From: Chloroflexota bacterium
Lineage (GTDB): Bacteria; Chloroflexota; Dehalococcoidia; UBA3495
Direction of reading: 5' to 3'
DNA: 13,000 nucleotides
Assembly: GCA_022563275.1 (NCBI GenBank)
Contig: JADFNR010000100.1
Coordinates: 1 to 13,000, forward strand
This document shows positions 12,831 through 13,000 of the stretch, one piece after another. Both the position numbers and the translations under genes were made by a program. The notes beneath the pieces were generated by a model. That model had not been told where the DNA came from. It saw nothing but the letters and a program-made list of their open reading frames with translations, and did no database searches. Each line of letters starts with the position of its first letter. Position 1 is the first letter of the stretch.

Positions 12831-12858
12831 ATTAAAAGGACGTGTTAGTTCGACGTCC
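12831..12858 (-). terminator. Intrinsic terminator of the glycosyltransferase gene
   Basis: On the minus strand GGACGT (12858-12853) pairs with ACGTCC (12843-12838) across a 9-nt loop and is followed by TTTTAAT. It lies about 35 bp beyond the stop codon at 12893. The stem is short, so termination may be partial. Confidence 0.5.
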
Positions 12859-12892
12859 GATTGCTCACTCTAGGTGGTGGAGGTCGGACAAC

Positions 12893-13000
12893 TCAAGATG
12901 TCGAGCCAACTAACTGATGATACAATTCCAGGTACTTCAAGGCCATCGCCCGGCTGCTGAAGTGCTGCTCCACATGCCGTCTGCATTCCCGCGGGTCAAT
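12893..13000 (-). CDS. Glycosyltransferase (GT4-like), C-terminal end only
   Basis: Thirty-five residues and a TGA stop enter from the right edge on the minus strand: IDPRECRRHVEQHFSSRAMA, then LKYLELYHQLVGSTS. The pattern DPRECRRHVEQHFS..AMALKYLELYHQL is the usual last helix of group-1 (GT4, GT-B fold) glycosyltransferases, which add sugars from nucleotide donors to cell-surface polysaccharides or lipids. Catalytic parts are outside the window, so donor and acceptor cannot be judged. With the neighbouring methyltransferase it suggests a polysaccharide or cell-envelope cluster to the right. Confidence 0.75.
   Translation of the reverse strand: MDPRECRRHVEQHFSSRAMALKYLELYHQLVGSTS

Overview
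The window is a GC-rich, densely coded bacterial chromosome segment with one AT-rich patch near its right end. Two tandem luciferase-family flavin oxidoreductases, an Ldh-type dehydrogenase, an M42-type peptidase, an amidase-signature protein and a PanE-like reductase lie next to a serA gene with the long ASB/ACT architecture. This catabolic mix is what I would expect from an uncultured Chloroflexota lineage (SAR202 or other Dehalococcoidia-like). That placement is an inference from gene content; there is no rRNA here to test it.

Layout. 1-352: the C-terminal end of an IS3-family transposase (minus strand) stops exactly at the TG tip of a second IS3-like terminus. 353-600: no gene, but mobile REP-like hairpin units. 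603-992: a RidA/Rid-family protein (minus). 1121-1250: tRNA-Gly(TCC) with its promoter and a terminator that can work in both directions. 1270-4439: minus-strand operon serA > panE-like > small unknown protein. 4440-4726: divergent promoter region. 4727-8112: plus-strand cluster of LLM oxidoreductase, alpha/beta-hydrolase-fold protein and a second LLM oxidoreductase, with a repeated stem-loop in each intergenic gap. 8151-9870: minus-strand Ldh dehydrogenase followed by a coupled unknown protein. 9930-10010: mirrored divergent promoters. 10050-11168: M42-like peptidase, followed by an amidase (11220) that breaks off after about 127 residues. 11600-12893: patchwork of two small unknown ORFs, an AT-rich membrane-anchored methyltransferase lacking its original 5' end, a second copy of the IS terminus, and a terminator. 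The C-terminus of a glycosyltransferase runs off the right edge.

How it fits together. serA feeds serine synthesis. The LLM/hydrolase cluster probably oxidises small organic compounds with reduced flavin. The hydrolase-fold partner keeps the catalytic Asp and His but has Ala at the nucleophile position, so it is unlikely to be an ordinary esterase. Ldh, PanE-like, M42 and amidase genes suggest scavenging of 2-oxo/2-hydroxy acids and peptides or amides. Both ends are shaped by IS3-type debris: a 103-bp IS end occurs in direct orientation at 250 and 12719, framing 12.4 kb, and the right side looks like a polysaccharide-type island joined to core genes through broken reading frames.
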